A DNA stretch of 64,000 bases from an uncultured Eubacteriales bacterium (GCA_949283375.1 CASDSM010000031.1:1-64000), one strand, 5' to 3'. Counted from the stretch's first letter, positions 35,275-43,372 are shown. The notes: generated by a model from the letters alone, not told the origin. Program-made: numbers and translations.

Positions 35275-35302
35275 GGCGGATGACCATCGCTGGTCATCCG
35301 CC
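35275..35302 (-). other. Hairpin between precursor and radical SAM genes
   Basis: A perfect 12-bp stem (35275-35286 with 35291-35302, loop of 4) lies in the 74-base gap. No T run follows on the minus strand. It may protect or partly attenuate the transcript, giving more precursor than enzyme, as is common in ribosomal-peptide operons. Confidence 0.65.
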
Positions 35303-35327
35303 CGTCTTCTCTCAGATATGTATGCGC

Positions 35328-35729
35328 TTACGATGCGTTGGGGTTGGTCTCGTAGTTCTCGTCGCCGGGCGTCATGACGTGGTAGTCAACACTGCCGTCG
35401 TGAAAAGATTCCTGCCACCAGAACACGGCAGATGATCTGTGCCGATTGGGGTTGGTACCACTCGTAACAAAGCCGTTTGCCGACGGGGGATCGTCCCGAA
35501 TCACGCCGCTGTGCCAGTTGCCGCAGCCGCTAAAGCCCCCCAATCCCCCGGAATAAATCCGCCTATCATCGGCGTCCCACACGCCGTTGTTGTTGGTGTC
35601 ATCATACAGATAGCGATAGCTGCTATTGCCGTTCGGCGTCGTGCACTTGATCTTGTAGCACGCAGCCACATACTCGTTGGCGATGAACTTCTGCACCAGG
35701 ACACGCGGCGCTTCCCAAGTCTTCTTCAC
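35328..35729 (-). CDS. Candidate modified-peptide precursor (NEYVAAC leader, EF-hand-like loop, C-terminal Ser)
   Basis: The 133-residue protein starts MKKTWEAPRVLVQKFIANEYVAAC, a leader pattern I recall from many short uncharacterised clostridial proteins. It has three Cys (24, 29, 69), an Asp/Asn-rich loop DTNNNGVWDADD (44-55) that fits a dockerin/EF-hand calcium loop, a Trp/His/Asp-rich C-terminal half and the end YETNPNAS. No signal peptide is evident. The GTG start lies 1 base after the pqqD-like stop with GGAGGAGG inside that gene. The region is less GC-rich than its neighbours. Role as substrate of the adjacent enzymes is inferred from order and coupling. Confidence 0.65.
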   Translation of the reverse strand: MKKTWEAPRVLVQKFIANEYVAACYKIKCTTPNGNSSYRYLYDDTNNNGVWDADDRRIYSGGLGGFSGCGNWHSGVIRDDPPSANGFVTSGTNPNRHRSSAVFWWQESFHDGSVDYHVMTPGDENYETNPNAS

Positions 35730-35730
35730 G

Positions 35731-36021
35731 TTATTCTACCTCCTCCAGAATTCGCACCCCCAGAGATTCCTGTACAAACTGTTCCACAGCCTGCCGCAGG
35801 ACCTCGGGCGGCGCCTCATATTCCTCTTCCAACAGGGTGGTCACATCCTCCACCGTCCGCGCCGTCTCAAACGCGCGCCAGAGGAAGACCGCCGTCTCGT
35901 TCGGGGAGAGCATGGCGTTGGCCAGCACCCCCTCGGCATCCACCGGGATAATGGCGTATTCCCCCACGATCTCACGGAGGATGAAGCCCGGCCGGATGCG
36001 GTATCTCCTGTTCTCGCTCAT
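35731..36021 (-). CDS. PqqD-family peptide-recognition protein
   Basis: The 96-residue protein matches the PqqD fold: YRIRPGFILREIVGEYAIIPV (beta hairpins), NAMLSPNETAVFLWRAFE (first helix, with the typical N-x-T/S-A-x-x-L/I-W) and a helical C-terminal half. PqqD-like domains bind leader peptides and present them to the radical SAM partner. It is first in the cassette. ATG 36021 has AGGAT very close. A GTG at 36039 behind GGAG is an alternative giving six more residues. Confidence 0.82.
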   Translation of the reverse strand: MSENRRYRIRPGFILREIVGEYAIIPVDAEGVLANAMLSPNETAVFLWRAFETARTVEDVTTLLEEEYEAPPEVLRQAVEQFVQESLGVRILEEVE

Positions 36022-36194
36022 ATCCTCAGGCGGCGGCACGGCGCTCCGGCCGGCTCCACCACAGGAGCAGCGTATCAGCCTGTGAACCTCCGCCCATAAA
36101 ACACCTGCCTTGCCTGCATTTTGGCGGCCTCCGCGTGGGGGGTGGGCCTGTCCTTCCCGGCAGCGGGGAGAACCGCCTGTGCTTTACAGAGACT

Positions 36195-36223
36195 ATTATA
36201 GTCCGCCCGTCCGAAGAATGCAA
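36195..36223 (-). promoter_or_regulatory. Promoter of the PqqD/radical-SAM cassette
   Basis: On the minus strand TTGCAT (36223-36218) and a perfect TATAAT (36200-36195) are 17 bases apart, about 170 bases upstream of the first gene. Beyond it, 36224-36432 is AT-rich with poly-T and several GCAAAA repeats and holds no gene I can support. Confidence 0.65.
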
Positions 36224-36432
36224 GCCTTTTTTTTATTTTTTTCTGTCGAAACTGTTCAAAACGTGCGGAAATTGGTTGAAATAATACTTTTGCAACCAAA
36301 TGATGCCGCCAAAAAGTGCAAGAAATCTTCCGATGGGGCAAAAGTGGGGCATTTTGGAGCACAATTGGGAAAAGCTGGATTGGCAAAAATTTCTCCCTCC
36401 GCGCCCGCGCTTTTCGCCCCTCCGGCCCTCTC

Positions 36433-37422
36433 TCAGCGCCGGATACGCCTGTGCGGGCGTCCGTGCCCCGCCCCGGCAACCTGCCCCCAGAAGGAGACCG
36501 CCTGCTCCAGCCAGCCCTCCGCCGCCGTGTCATCGGCGAGGCCGGTCCCGTGGTCCGTGCCGGGATAGGACTGATACCAGTGCGGCGCCCCGGCCTCGGT
36601 CAGCCGGTCGCGCAGCATCCGGCTGTTCACCCCGGGCACCACGGCGTCGTCCGCGCAGTGCCAGAGGAAGGTGGGGGGATAGTCCGGATCGACCTGCTCC
36701 TCCAGGCTGTAGCGGCGCACCAGCGCCTCCGACGGGTCGGGGCCGAGGAGGTTCGCGCGGGTGGACGGCTCGCTCTCCCGCCCCATCGTGACGACGGGAT
36801 AGCACAGCACCAGCGCCCCCGGCCGCGCGAGGCCGTAGTGCCGCCAGCCGAGGGCCCTGGTCCCGAAGCTCCCGGCCAGATGCCCGGCGGCGGAGAAGCC
36901 CATCAGCGCATAGCCGGAGAGGTCCGCCCCCCAGCGCTCCGGCTGGGAGAGGATGCACCGCAGCGCGGCGGCGAGGTCATCCATCGGGCCGGGTGCGCGC
37001 GCCCGGTCCCCGGTCCGGTAGTTCACCACAAAGGCGTGATAGCCCATCCGGTTGAGCCGGGCGGCGACGGGGTAGCCCTCCCCGGGGGACCAGACCAGTC
37101 CGTAGGCCCCTCCGGCGCAGATCACCACCGCCTTCGCCCCGGCGGGGCCGGGAAAGTGGAAGAAGAACTGCTCCGGGTCCTCCCCCGCGCGATAGAGCAG
37201 CGGCGCGCCGGAGCGGCGCACCTCCAGCGCGCGGTTGAGCCCCTCGCAGAGCAGCGGGAGGTTCCAGGTGTCGGAGAGGGCGGCGAGGGGCACATCGCCG
37301 TCCGCCTCCCGGGAGAAGAAGGCGGGGATGAGCAGCTGGTCCCGGATGGGGGCAAATTCCGGCAGGGCGAGCAGAGCGCCGACGGTCATCTCCGGTGTGA
37401 CGGTGACGGGGGTGGGATGCAT
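36433..37422 (-). CDS. Alpha/beta-hydrolase fold esterase
   Basis: The 329-residue protein has the nucleophile elbow GFSAAG, an oxyanion region VVICAGGAYGLVW, and late Asp/His (HCADDAVVPG; GTDHGTGLA) consistent with the catalytic triad. This is the pattern of acetyl-xylan/feruloyl-esterase-like hydrolases that act on acylated sugars. An N-terminal segment of about 85 residues precedes the hydrolase fold and has no clear match. No signal peptide, so cytosolic. It stands alone on the minus strand; substrate is unknown. Confidence 0.82.
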   Translation of the reverse strand: MHPTPVTVTPEMTVGALLALPEFAPIRDQLLIPAFFSREADGDVPLAALSDTWNLPLLCEGLNRALEVRRSGAPLLYRAGEDPEQFFFHFPGPAGAKAVVICAGGAYGLVWSPGEGYPVAARLNRMGYHAFVVNYRTGDRARAPGPMDDLAAALRCILSQPERWGADLSGYALMGFSAAGHLAGSFGTRALGWRHYGLARPGALVLCYPVVTMGRESEPSTRANLLGPDPSEALVRRYSLEEQVDPDYPPTFLWHCADDAVVPGVNSRMLRDRLTEAGAPHWYQSYPGTDHGTGLADDTAAEGWLEQAVSFWGQVAGAGHGRPHRRIRR

Positions 37423-37464
37423 GGCAGACCTCCTGTGGGTGTCAGGGTGGGGGGATGTTCTCCC

Positions 37465-38077
37465 CTAGTCTACACCCCCCGCGCCGGGATGGAAAGGATT
37501 CTTTTGTGGGAGACTATGCCATTTTTTGCGGGCTTTTCCCAGCGGCAGGCGGAGGGTAAAGGTCGCCCCGCCGCCGGGGGTGTCCGTCAGGGCGAGCTGC
37601 GCGCCCAGACTGCCGGCCAGCTCGCGCGCGATGGAGAGGCCGAGGCCGAAGTGCCGCCGGTCCGTCCGGCTCGGGTCGGCGCGGTAGAAGCGGCGAAAGA
37701 CCGCCTGCTTCTCCCCGTCCGGGATGCCGGGGCCGTGGTCCACCACCGAGAGCAGGGCGTGTCCGCCACTCAAGCAGCGCGGCGCGCGCGCCGGTCTGCG
37801 TGCTCACGTTGGAGAAGTGGAGGGGCACGCCGTGCCACTCGGCGTAGAAGAAGGCGTCCTGCTCCTGTGAGAGCTGATTCATCAGTCTGTCGCTCAGCCC
37901 GGTGGGGTTCTGGAGCTGGACGGTGATGGTCTGGAGCTGGGTCTGGTAGAGCATCGAGCGGGTGGTCAGATACTCCGTCCGCGAGATGGAGAGGGTGACG
38001 GCCATCATCCCGGCCAGGACCAGGCTGGTCAGCAGGCCGAACACCAGCGCCAGCCGCCGCCGCAGGGCCCGGATCAT
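37465..38077 (-). pseudogene. Sensor histidine kinase with its central core deleted
   Basis: From ATG 38077 the frame codes for a membrane helix (LALVFGLLTSLVLAGMMAVTL) and about 93 residues of sensor domain, up to GARAALLEW. Then a different frame continues SGGHALLSVVDHGPGIPDGEKQAVFRRFYRADPSRTDRRHFGLGLSIAREL, the G1/F/G2 boxes of an HATPase domain. The second helix, HAMP, the phospho-accepting His domain and the N box are all missing, and the frames do not match. An internal deletion of roughly 500-700 bases near 37775 explains this. The response regulator gene upstream is intact and overlaps by 4 bases. Confidence 0.85.
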
Positions 38078-38748
38078 CTGCCGCCCTCCAGACAGTAGCC
38101 CACGCCCCGGCGGGTGGCGAGGCGGGTGCAGGTCCCCACCGCGCGCAGACGGCGGCGGAGGAAGTAGATGTAGGTGTCCAGCGAGGACTCGCCGATCTCC
38201 GCGCCGGTCCCCCACACCTGACCGAAGAAGCGCTCGCGCGCGACGACCTCCCCCGGAGCGCCCATCAGCAGCAGGAACATGTCCCGCTCCCGCGGCGTGA
38301 GCGAGCAGCTCCCACCCGGACCGGTGAGCAGGAGACCGTCCGGGTCCAGCGTGAGGTCGAAGGCGCGGCAGAGCGGCCCGGACTGCCGCGGTCCGTGCCG
38401 CAGGAGCACCGCCACCCGCGCGAGCAGCTCCGGCATGGCGAAGGGCTTGGCCAGATAGTCGTCCGCGCCGCCCTCCAGGCCCTCCACGAGGTCCTGCGTC
38501 TCGCCCAGCGCGGTGAGCAGGAGCACCGGCGTGCGCACCCCCGCCCCGCGCGCCTCGCGCAGCAGGCTCAGTCCGTCCAGCTGCGGGAGCATCCGGTCGA
38601 GGATGCAGCCGTCGTAGTCCCCCTGCCGGAGCAGGGCCAGACCGGACGGGCCGTCTGCGGCGGTATCGACCGCATAGCCCTGCCGTTGAAGCTGGCGCAC
38701 CAGCAGGCCGGAGAGGGGGAGATCGTCTTCGATGAGCAGCAGCCGCAC
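38074..38748 (-). CDS. OmpR-family response regulator
   Basis: The 224-residue regulator has a receiver domain with the acidic pocket IEDD (6-9), phospho-acceptor Asp51 (CILDRMLP) and Lys in LAKPF, then a winged-helix output domain (SLTPRERDMFLLL ... GESSLDTYIYFLRRRLRAVG ... RGVGYCLEG). It should activate or repress transcription when phosphorylated. Its cognate kinase gene, overlapping at 38077, has lost the phosphotransfer domain, so it may now be an orphan. Confidence 0.92.
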   Translation of the reverse strand: MRLLLIEDDLPLSGLLVRQLQRQGYAVDTAADGPSGLALLRQGDYDGCILDRMLPQLDGLSLLREARGAGVRTPVLLLTALGETQDLVEGLEGGADDYLAKPFAMPELLARVAVLLRHGPRQSGPLCRAFDLTLDPDGLLLTGPGGSCSLTPRERDMFLLLMGAPGEVVARERFFGQVWGTGAEIGESSLDTYIYFLRRRLRAVGTCTRLATRRGVGYCLEGGR

Positions 38749-38880
38749 GGCCTGCCACCTCCTTTTTCCGCGCCTGGCGGCGATGCCGGCGCGTGATCCC
38801 CCTTATTATACCAGACTGCGCCGCCGGAAACCTCAAAAGAATCTCAAAATCGGCGGCAGAAGAAAAAATGATTTTCCCTG

Positions 38881-38909
38881 TTGACAAACGGCGGCGGTTT
38901 GCGTATAAT
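38881..38909 (+). promoter_or_regulatory. Consensus promoter of tRNA-Ala
   Basis: TTGACA (38881-38886), 17 bases, TATAAT (38904-38909): a perfect sigma-A consensus, 44 bases before the tRNA. Confidence 0.92.
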
Positions 38910-38953
38910 ATCCATTGTTCTGATGAGGCCGCGCGGCCGAAGAGAGCGCTTAT

Positions 38954-39026
<73 letters not shown>

Positions 39027-39036
39027 TCGAGAAACA

Positions 39037-39075
39037 CCGAACCCTCTTCCATTGGGAAGAGGGTTCGGATTTTCT
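39037..39075 (+). terminator. Terminator after tRNA-Ala
   Basis: A perfect 14-bp stem (39037-39050 with 39055-39068, loop of 4) is followed by ATTTTCTGTTTTT. Confidence 0.92.
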
Positions 39076-39109
39076 GTTTTTCCGGTACAGATGGAAAGGG
39101 GGAGTGCGC

Positions 39110-40099
39110 ATGAGCAAGGAGAAGGTGCTTGCCCTGCTCAAGGGCGGCGAGGGCTATCTCTCCGGCGCGGAGATGAGCCGTCAGCTCGGCATCAGCCGGG
39201 CGGCGGTCTGGAAGGCGATCGACGCCCTGCGCCAGGAGGGCTATCAGATCGACTCGGCCACCAACCGCGGCTACCGCCTGTGCGCGTCCCCCGACCGCCT
39301 CTCCGAGGGGGAGATCCGCCCCTACTGCACCGGCGAGCTGATCGGTCGGGCGCTGCGGGTCTTTGAGACCATCGACTCCACCAACAGCTACCTCAAGCGC
39401 GAGGCGGCGAATCTGCCGGACGGCACGGCGGCGGTCGCGGACTGTCAGACCGGCGGCCGGGGCCGTCTGGGCCGGAGCTTTCGCTCTGCGCCGGGGGAGG
39501 GGGTCTATCTCTCCGTCCTCCTGCATCCCGCCCTGCCGCCGGAGGAGGCGGTCAACCTGACGGCCTATGTCGCCGTGGCGGTCTGCGACGGGATCGAGGC
39601 CGCCGCCGGGGTCCGCCCCCAGATCAAGTGGACGAACGACATCATCCTCGGCGGCCGCAAAATCTGCGGCATCCTGACCGAGATGGGCATCGAGGGGGAG
39701 AGCGGCGCCCTGCAATACCTCGTCACCGGCATCGGCGTGAACGCCAACCAGCGCGCGGAGGACTGGCCGGAGGAACTGCGGGAGATCGCCGGGTCCATCC
39801 GTCAGGCGACCGGCCGCCCCGTTGCCAGAGGCCGCCTGGCCGCCTGCCTGCTCAACGCATTGGATGAGATGTATGCCCGCTGGCGCGCGGGGGACCGCGC
39901 CCCCTATCTCGCGCGCTACCGGGCGGATTGCCTGACGGTGGGCCGCGAGGTGCGCCTGCTGGAGGCAGGGCGGACGCTCCGGGGCCGGGCGCTCGCCATT
40001 GACGAGCGCTTTGGCCTGGTGGTCCGCCTGGAGGACGGGACGGAGCGCACCGTCACCTCCGGCGAGGTGAGCGTGCGCGGCCTGTACGGCTATCTCTGA
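39110..40099 (+). CDS. birA: Bifunctional biotin ligase/repressor BirA
   Basis: The 329-residue protein has an N-terminal winged helix (about 1-60, LSGAEMSRQLGISRAAVWKAIDALR), the ligase core with STNSYLK, the GGRGRLGRSF adenylate loop and KWTNDIIL(G)GRKICGIL, and a C-terminal SH3-like domain. It activates biotin with ATP and attaches it to carboxylases/decarboxylases, and can repress biotin genes through the winged helix. Start ATG 39110 has AAAGGGGGAG upstream; the longer frame runs back through the tRNA and is not coding. Confidence 0.95.
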   Translation: MSKEKVLALLKGGEGYLSGAEMSRQLGISRAAVWKAIDALRQEGYQIDSATNRGYRLCASPDRLSEGEIRPYCTGELIGRALRVFETIDSTNSYLKREAANLPDGTAAVADCQTGGRGRLGRSFRSAPGEGVYLSVLLHPALPPEEAVNLTAYVAVAVCDGIEAAAGVRPQIKWTNDIILGGRKICGILTEMGIEGESGALQYLVTGIGVNANQRAEDWPEELREIAGSIRQATGRPVARGRLAACLLNALDEMYARWRAGDRAPYLARYRADCLTVGREVRLLEAGRTLRGRALAIDERFGLVVRLEDGTERTVTSGEVSVRGLYGYL

Positions 40100-40143
40100 G
40101 GCGGCGGCATCCCCCGTCAGCCTTCTTCCTGAGTCTCCCGCAA

Positions 40144-40180
40144 GCGAGGCCGTCCCGCAGATGGGGCGGCCTCGCGTTTT
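40144..40180 (+). terminator. Terminator after birA
   Basis: A 13-bp stem with one G-U pair (40144-40156 with 40163-40175) is followed by GTTTTG. Confidence 0.85.
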
Positions 40181-40204
40181 GCGTGTTGAGATGCTGCCGG
40201 ACCC

Positions 40205-41800
40205 TCACCGGTCCCACTTCTGCATCAGGGCGCGGATCTGGTCGGCGAACTTGGCCAGATCCTTGTTCGCCCCGCCCTTGTTCTTCTGAATGACGAGCAT
40301 GAGCTGCCGCCCCGCCTCCTCCAGACGGCGGTAGGCGGGCGAGCCGAGCTGCCACTTGGACTCCTTCTTGCGCGGCAGCTCCATCCCCTCGGCGAGCACC
40401 GCCCCGCGCGCGAGGTCATAGACCTCCTGAAAGAGGGGCGCGTGGGCGCTGTAGCCCAGCCGCCGCAGCTCGGAGGCGAAGGACTGGCTCACCAGATCGT
40501 CCCCGTGGACGACGAAGACCTCCGCCGGGCGGGGGGAGAACTGGTCGATCCAGCGCAGCAGGTGGTCGTGGTCGGCGTGGGAGGAGAGGCCCTGGAAGTT
40601 GACGATCCTGGCGTTCACTGCCACATCCTCCCCGAAGAGGCGGACGAACTTCTTCCCCTCCACCAGCGAGCGGCCCAGCGTCCCCGGCGACTGGAAGCCG
40701 ACGAAGAGGACGGTGCACTCGCTGCGCCAGAGGTTGTGCTTCAGGTGGTGGCGGATGCGCCCGGCGTCGCACATGCCGGAGGCGGAGATGATGACCTTCG
40801 GGCTGCGGTCCTCGTTGAGGAGCTTGGACTCCTCGCTGGTGACGGTGAGGCGCAGGTCCTCCACATGGAACAGCCCCGCGCCCTGCTGGATGACCCCGAT
40901 CGCCTCCTCGTCCAGATAGCCGGTCAGGTCGCCGGAGAAGATGCGCGTGGCCTCCACCGCCAGCGGGCTGTCCACCACGACGGGGAAGTGGGGCAGTTCC
41001 GTCACCAGCCCCTCCTCCTTGATCTCGCGCAGGAAGTAGAGCAGCTCCTGCGTCCGCCCGACGGCAAAGGAGGGGATCACCACGTTGCCGCCGCGGCGGA
41101 AGGTGTCGTTCAGAATGGCGGCCAGCTCGCGGGTATACTCTCCGCTGCCGGAGTGGTTCCGGTCGCCGTAGGTGGACTCCATCACCACATAGTCCGCGTC
41201 TGTGACCGGCTGAGGGTCGCGGATGATGGGCTGGTCCACATTGCCGATGTCCCCGGAGAAGACCACCTTGCGCTTCACGCCGTTCTCCTCCAGCCAGAGC
41301 TCCACATAGGAGCTGCCGAGCAGGTGGCCCGCGTCCGTCAGCCGGAAGGAGATGCCGTTGCCCAGGTCCACCGTCTGCCCGTAGGAGACGGGGTAGAGCA
41401 GGTCGAGGGCCGCCTGCGCGTCGGCGAGGGTGTAGAGCGGTTCCACCGGCGCGCGCCCGGCGCGCTTGCCCTTCTGGTTCTCCCAGGCGGCGTCGCTCTC
41501 CTGGATGTGGGCGGAGTCGCGCAGCATGATGTCCAGCAGGCGGCAGGTCATCCCGGTGGCGTAGATCCGCCCGTGAAAGCCCTCCCTGGCCAGCAGGGGG
41601 AGTCGGCCGGAGTGGTCGATGTGGGCGTGGGTGACGATCACCAGGTCGATCATGGAGGGGACAAAGGGGAGGCTGTGGTTGTCATACTCGTCCCGGCCCT
41701 GCTGCAGGCCGCAGTCGATGAGGATGTGCCTGCCGCAGGCGGAGATGCAGTGGCAGGAACCGGTCACGGCGCGCGCGGCGCCGAAGAAGCTGAGTTTCAT
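40205..41800 (-). CDS. Beta-CASP metallo-beta-lactamase-fold RNA hydrolase
   Basis: The 531-residue protein has the HAHIDH zinc motif (His58, His60, Asp62, His63), a downstream His in DAGHLLGSS and Asp in FSGDIGN, then the beta-CASP insert and SASGMCDAGRIRHHL and SSHADHDHLL motifs. These are the features of YSH1/CPSF73-like nucleases that cut RNA. A C-terminal basic helical tail (about 455-531, KKESKWQLGS ... KNKGGANKD) is unusual in length. Cytosolic; bacterial relatives act in RNA processing or decay, and the target here is unknown. Confidence 0.88.
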   Translation of the reverse strand: MKLSFFGAARAVTGSCHCISACGRHILIDCGLQQGRDEYDNHSLPFVPSMIDLVIVTHAHIDHSGRLPLLAREGFHGRIYATGMTCRLLDIMLRDSAHIQESDAAWENQKGKRAGRAPVEPLYTLADAQAALDLLYPVSYGQTVDLGNGISFRLTDAGHLLGSSYVELWLEENGVKRKVVFSGDIGNVDQPIIRDPQPVTDADYVVMESTYGDRNHSGSGEYTRELAAILNDTFRRGGNVVIPSFAVGRTQELLYFLREIKEEGLVTELPHFPVVVDSPLAVEATRIFSGDLTGYLDEEAIGVIQQGAGLFHVEDLRLTVTSEESKLLNEDRSPKVIISASGMCDAGRIRHHLKHNLWRSECTVLFVGFQSPGTLGRSLVEGKKFVRLFGEDVAVNARIVNFQGLSSHADHDHLLRWIDQFSPRPAEVFVVHGDDLVSQSFASELRRLGYSAHAPLFQEVYDLARGAVLAEGMELPRKKESKWQLGSPAYRRLEEAGRQLMLVIQKNKGGANKDLAKFADQIRALMQKWDR

Positions 41801-41825
41801 GTCAGATGCTCCCTTGCAGATAAAT

Positions 41826-41855
41826 AGTATACAAAAATGCCGCTCCTGTTACCAA
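41826..41855 (-). promoter_or_regulatory. Promoter of the beta-CASP hydrolase gene
   Basis: On the minus strand TTGGTA (41855-41850) and TATACT (41831-41826) are 18 bases apart, about 25 bases before the start codon. A TTGACT further upstream (near 41880) is a weaker alternative. Confidence 0.5.
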
Positions 41856-41972
41856 TAGATTAGTATCATTTTGCCAGTAAGTCAAGAGAAAAAGCGCGGA
41901 AGAAGGCGTCTGGCTTTGGGCGATGGAGCCGGGGCCGATGCCGTCCAAAGCCCCGTCTGCGGGAGGGGGCCC

Positions 41973-42001
41973 TTGCTTTTGCGCGCAATTTCCTCTATAC
42001 T
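41973..42001 (+). promoter_or_regulatory. Promoter of metF
   Basis: TTGCTT (41973-41978) and TATACT (41996-42001) have a 17-base spacer, about 50 bases before the metF ATG. Confidence 0.6.
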
Positions 42002-42052
42002 GGAGAAAAAACGCGGCCATGTCCCGCGCATCAGGCAGGAGGTCCCGTACAG

Positions 42053-42931
42053 ATGTATATTCGCAAGCTGTTTGCGCAAAAGCGCTGTGTCTTCTCCATC
42101 GAGTTCTTCCCCCCCAAGCAGCAGCTCAAATGGGAGCCGCTGCAGGAAACGCTGCGCCAGGTGCAGCGCATCCACCCCGACTTTGTCAGCGTCACCTGCT
42201 CCGCCGGCGGCTCCGGCGTGGGCCAGGTGAGCACCTCACAGGTCGCCTCCTTCCTGAAAAATGAGCTGGACATCGAGCCGCTGGCCCACCTCACCTGCGT
42301 CGGGGCGGACCGCGCGGGGATCGAGGCCTCCCTCGACGAGCTGTTCACCGCCGGGGTGCGCAACCTGATGATCCTGCGCGGGGACCGGCGGCCCGGGGTG
42401 GAGCAGTTCCGCGACTTCCAGCACGCGAGCGACCTGTGCGCCTTCGTGCGCGGGCATTACGGGGCCTTCGGCCTCTCCGGCGCCTGCTATCCGGAGAAGC
42501 ACCCGGAGAGCGAGACCCTGCTGGCGGATATCCGCAACCTGAAGATCAAGCAGGAGTGCGGGGCCACCCACCTGTGCACGCAGATGTTCTTCGACAACTA
42601 CTACTTCTACCGCTACATGACCCTCATCCGCAAGGAGGGGATCGACCTGCCCATCTCGGCGGGCGTGATGCCCATCGTGCGCAAGAGCCAGATCGAGCGC
42701 ACCCTCGCCCTGTCCGACGCGAAGGTGCCGCCTAAGTTCCAGGCCCTGCTTGACCGCTGGCAGGACGACGCGGACGGCCTCTACCGGGCGGGCATCGACT
42801 ATGCCATCGAACAGCTCCGCGACCTGATCGAGGCCGGGGCGGACGGCGTCCACCTCTACGCGATGAACAACGCCGACGTCGCCCTGCGCATCTGCGACGG
42901 CATCGCGGACCTCCTGCCCGGGCGGGCGTGA
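42053..42931 (+). CDS. metF: Methylenetetrahydrofolate reductase
   Basis: The 292-residue TIM-barrel flavoprotein has FSIEFFPPK at the start (Glu as catalytic acid), THLTCVGADRAGIE, LRGDRRP, and AGVMPIVRKSQIER with the C-terminal YAIEQLRDLIEAGADGVHLYAMN. It reduces 5,10-methylene-THF to 5-methyl-THF for methionine synthesis, or in acetogenic/folate one-carbon pathways. An AGGAGG site precedes the ATG. It is a single-gene unit ended by the terminator at 43005. Confidence 0.95.
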   Translation: MYIRKLFAQKRCVFSIEFFPPKQQLKWEPLQETLRQVQRIHPDFVSVTCSAGGSGVGQVSTSQVASFLKNELDIEPLAHLTCVGADRAGIEASLDELFTAGVRNLMILRGDRRPGVEQFRDFQHASDLCAFVRGHYGAFGLSGACYPEKHPESETLLADIRNLKIKQECGATHLCTQMFFDNYYFYRYMTLIRKEGIDLPISAGVMPIVRKSQIERTLALSDAKVPPKFQALLDRWQDDADGLYRAGIDYAIEQLRDLIEAGADGVHLYAMNNADVALRICDGIADLLPGRA

Positions 42932-43004
42932 GTTCTGGCAGTTGATTTCTGCATTTGCTAAAATTTAGGCTGCGCCGCCTGCTTTGAATTGAGCGTTACC
43001 CGAT

Positions 43005-43041
43005 AAAAACTAGCACTCCTATATTTGGAGTGCTAGTTTTT
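43005..43041. terminator. Perfect bidirectional terminator after metF
   Basis: A perfect 15-bp inverted repeat (43005-43019 with 43027-43041, loop of 7) has A5 and T5 ends. Confidence 0.93.
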
Positions 43042-43092
43042 ACAGTTTAGACACGGTCTGTTCATGAATTGTTCACAAGCATCGCTTATCTT

Positions 43093-43372
43093 ATACCCAA
43101 AGAGAATCGAACACCTGCCGCCTGTGGGCGGCCCTTTCCGGCGCTTTTTGCCGTTCGCTCATTGGTGGGCGTCAGCCCACCTGCTTCGCAAACGCCAAAA
43201 ATCCCTCGAAAATGCCTCGCCCACAGGTGCTTCGCAGTCAGGGCAGAATTCATTTTCGTCCAGACAAGAAAAAGGCCGCAGGGAATATCGGCCATATTGC
43301 CAAGGCATTTTCCGCGGTATGGGCGGAAATGAATCTGCCCTGACCGGCAGAGGTTCAATCCTCTTTGGGTAT
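43093..43372. repeat. 280-bp inverted-repeat element, copy 2 (MITE-like)
   Basis: Same element as at 25986-26265, in opposite orientation and of identical length. By eye about ten bases differ. Its terminal repeats (ATACCCAAAG ... CTTTGGGTAT) are intact, with a G-to-A change at position 11 shared by both ends of this copy. It lies between the metF terminator and hsp20 and forms most of the hsp20 upstream region. The interior can be translated in several frames, but these frames simply follow the repeat and are not genes. Confidence 0.9.

Noticed and set aside
36075-36568. Overlapping open frames on both strands upstream of the PqqD-like gene
   Set aside because: They cross the AT-rich promoter region and the esterase gene end, lack ribosome binding sites and show no domain pattern.
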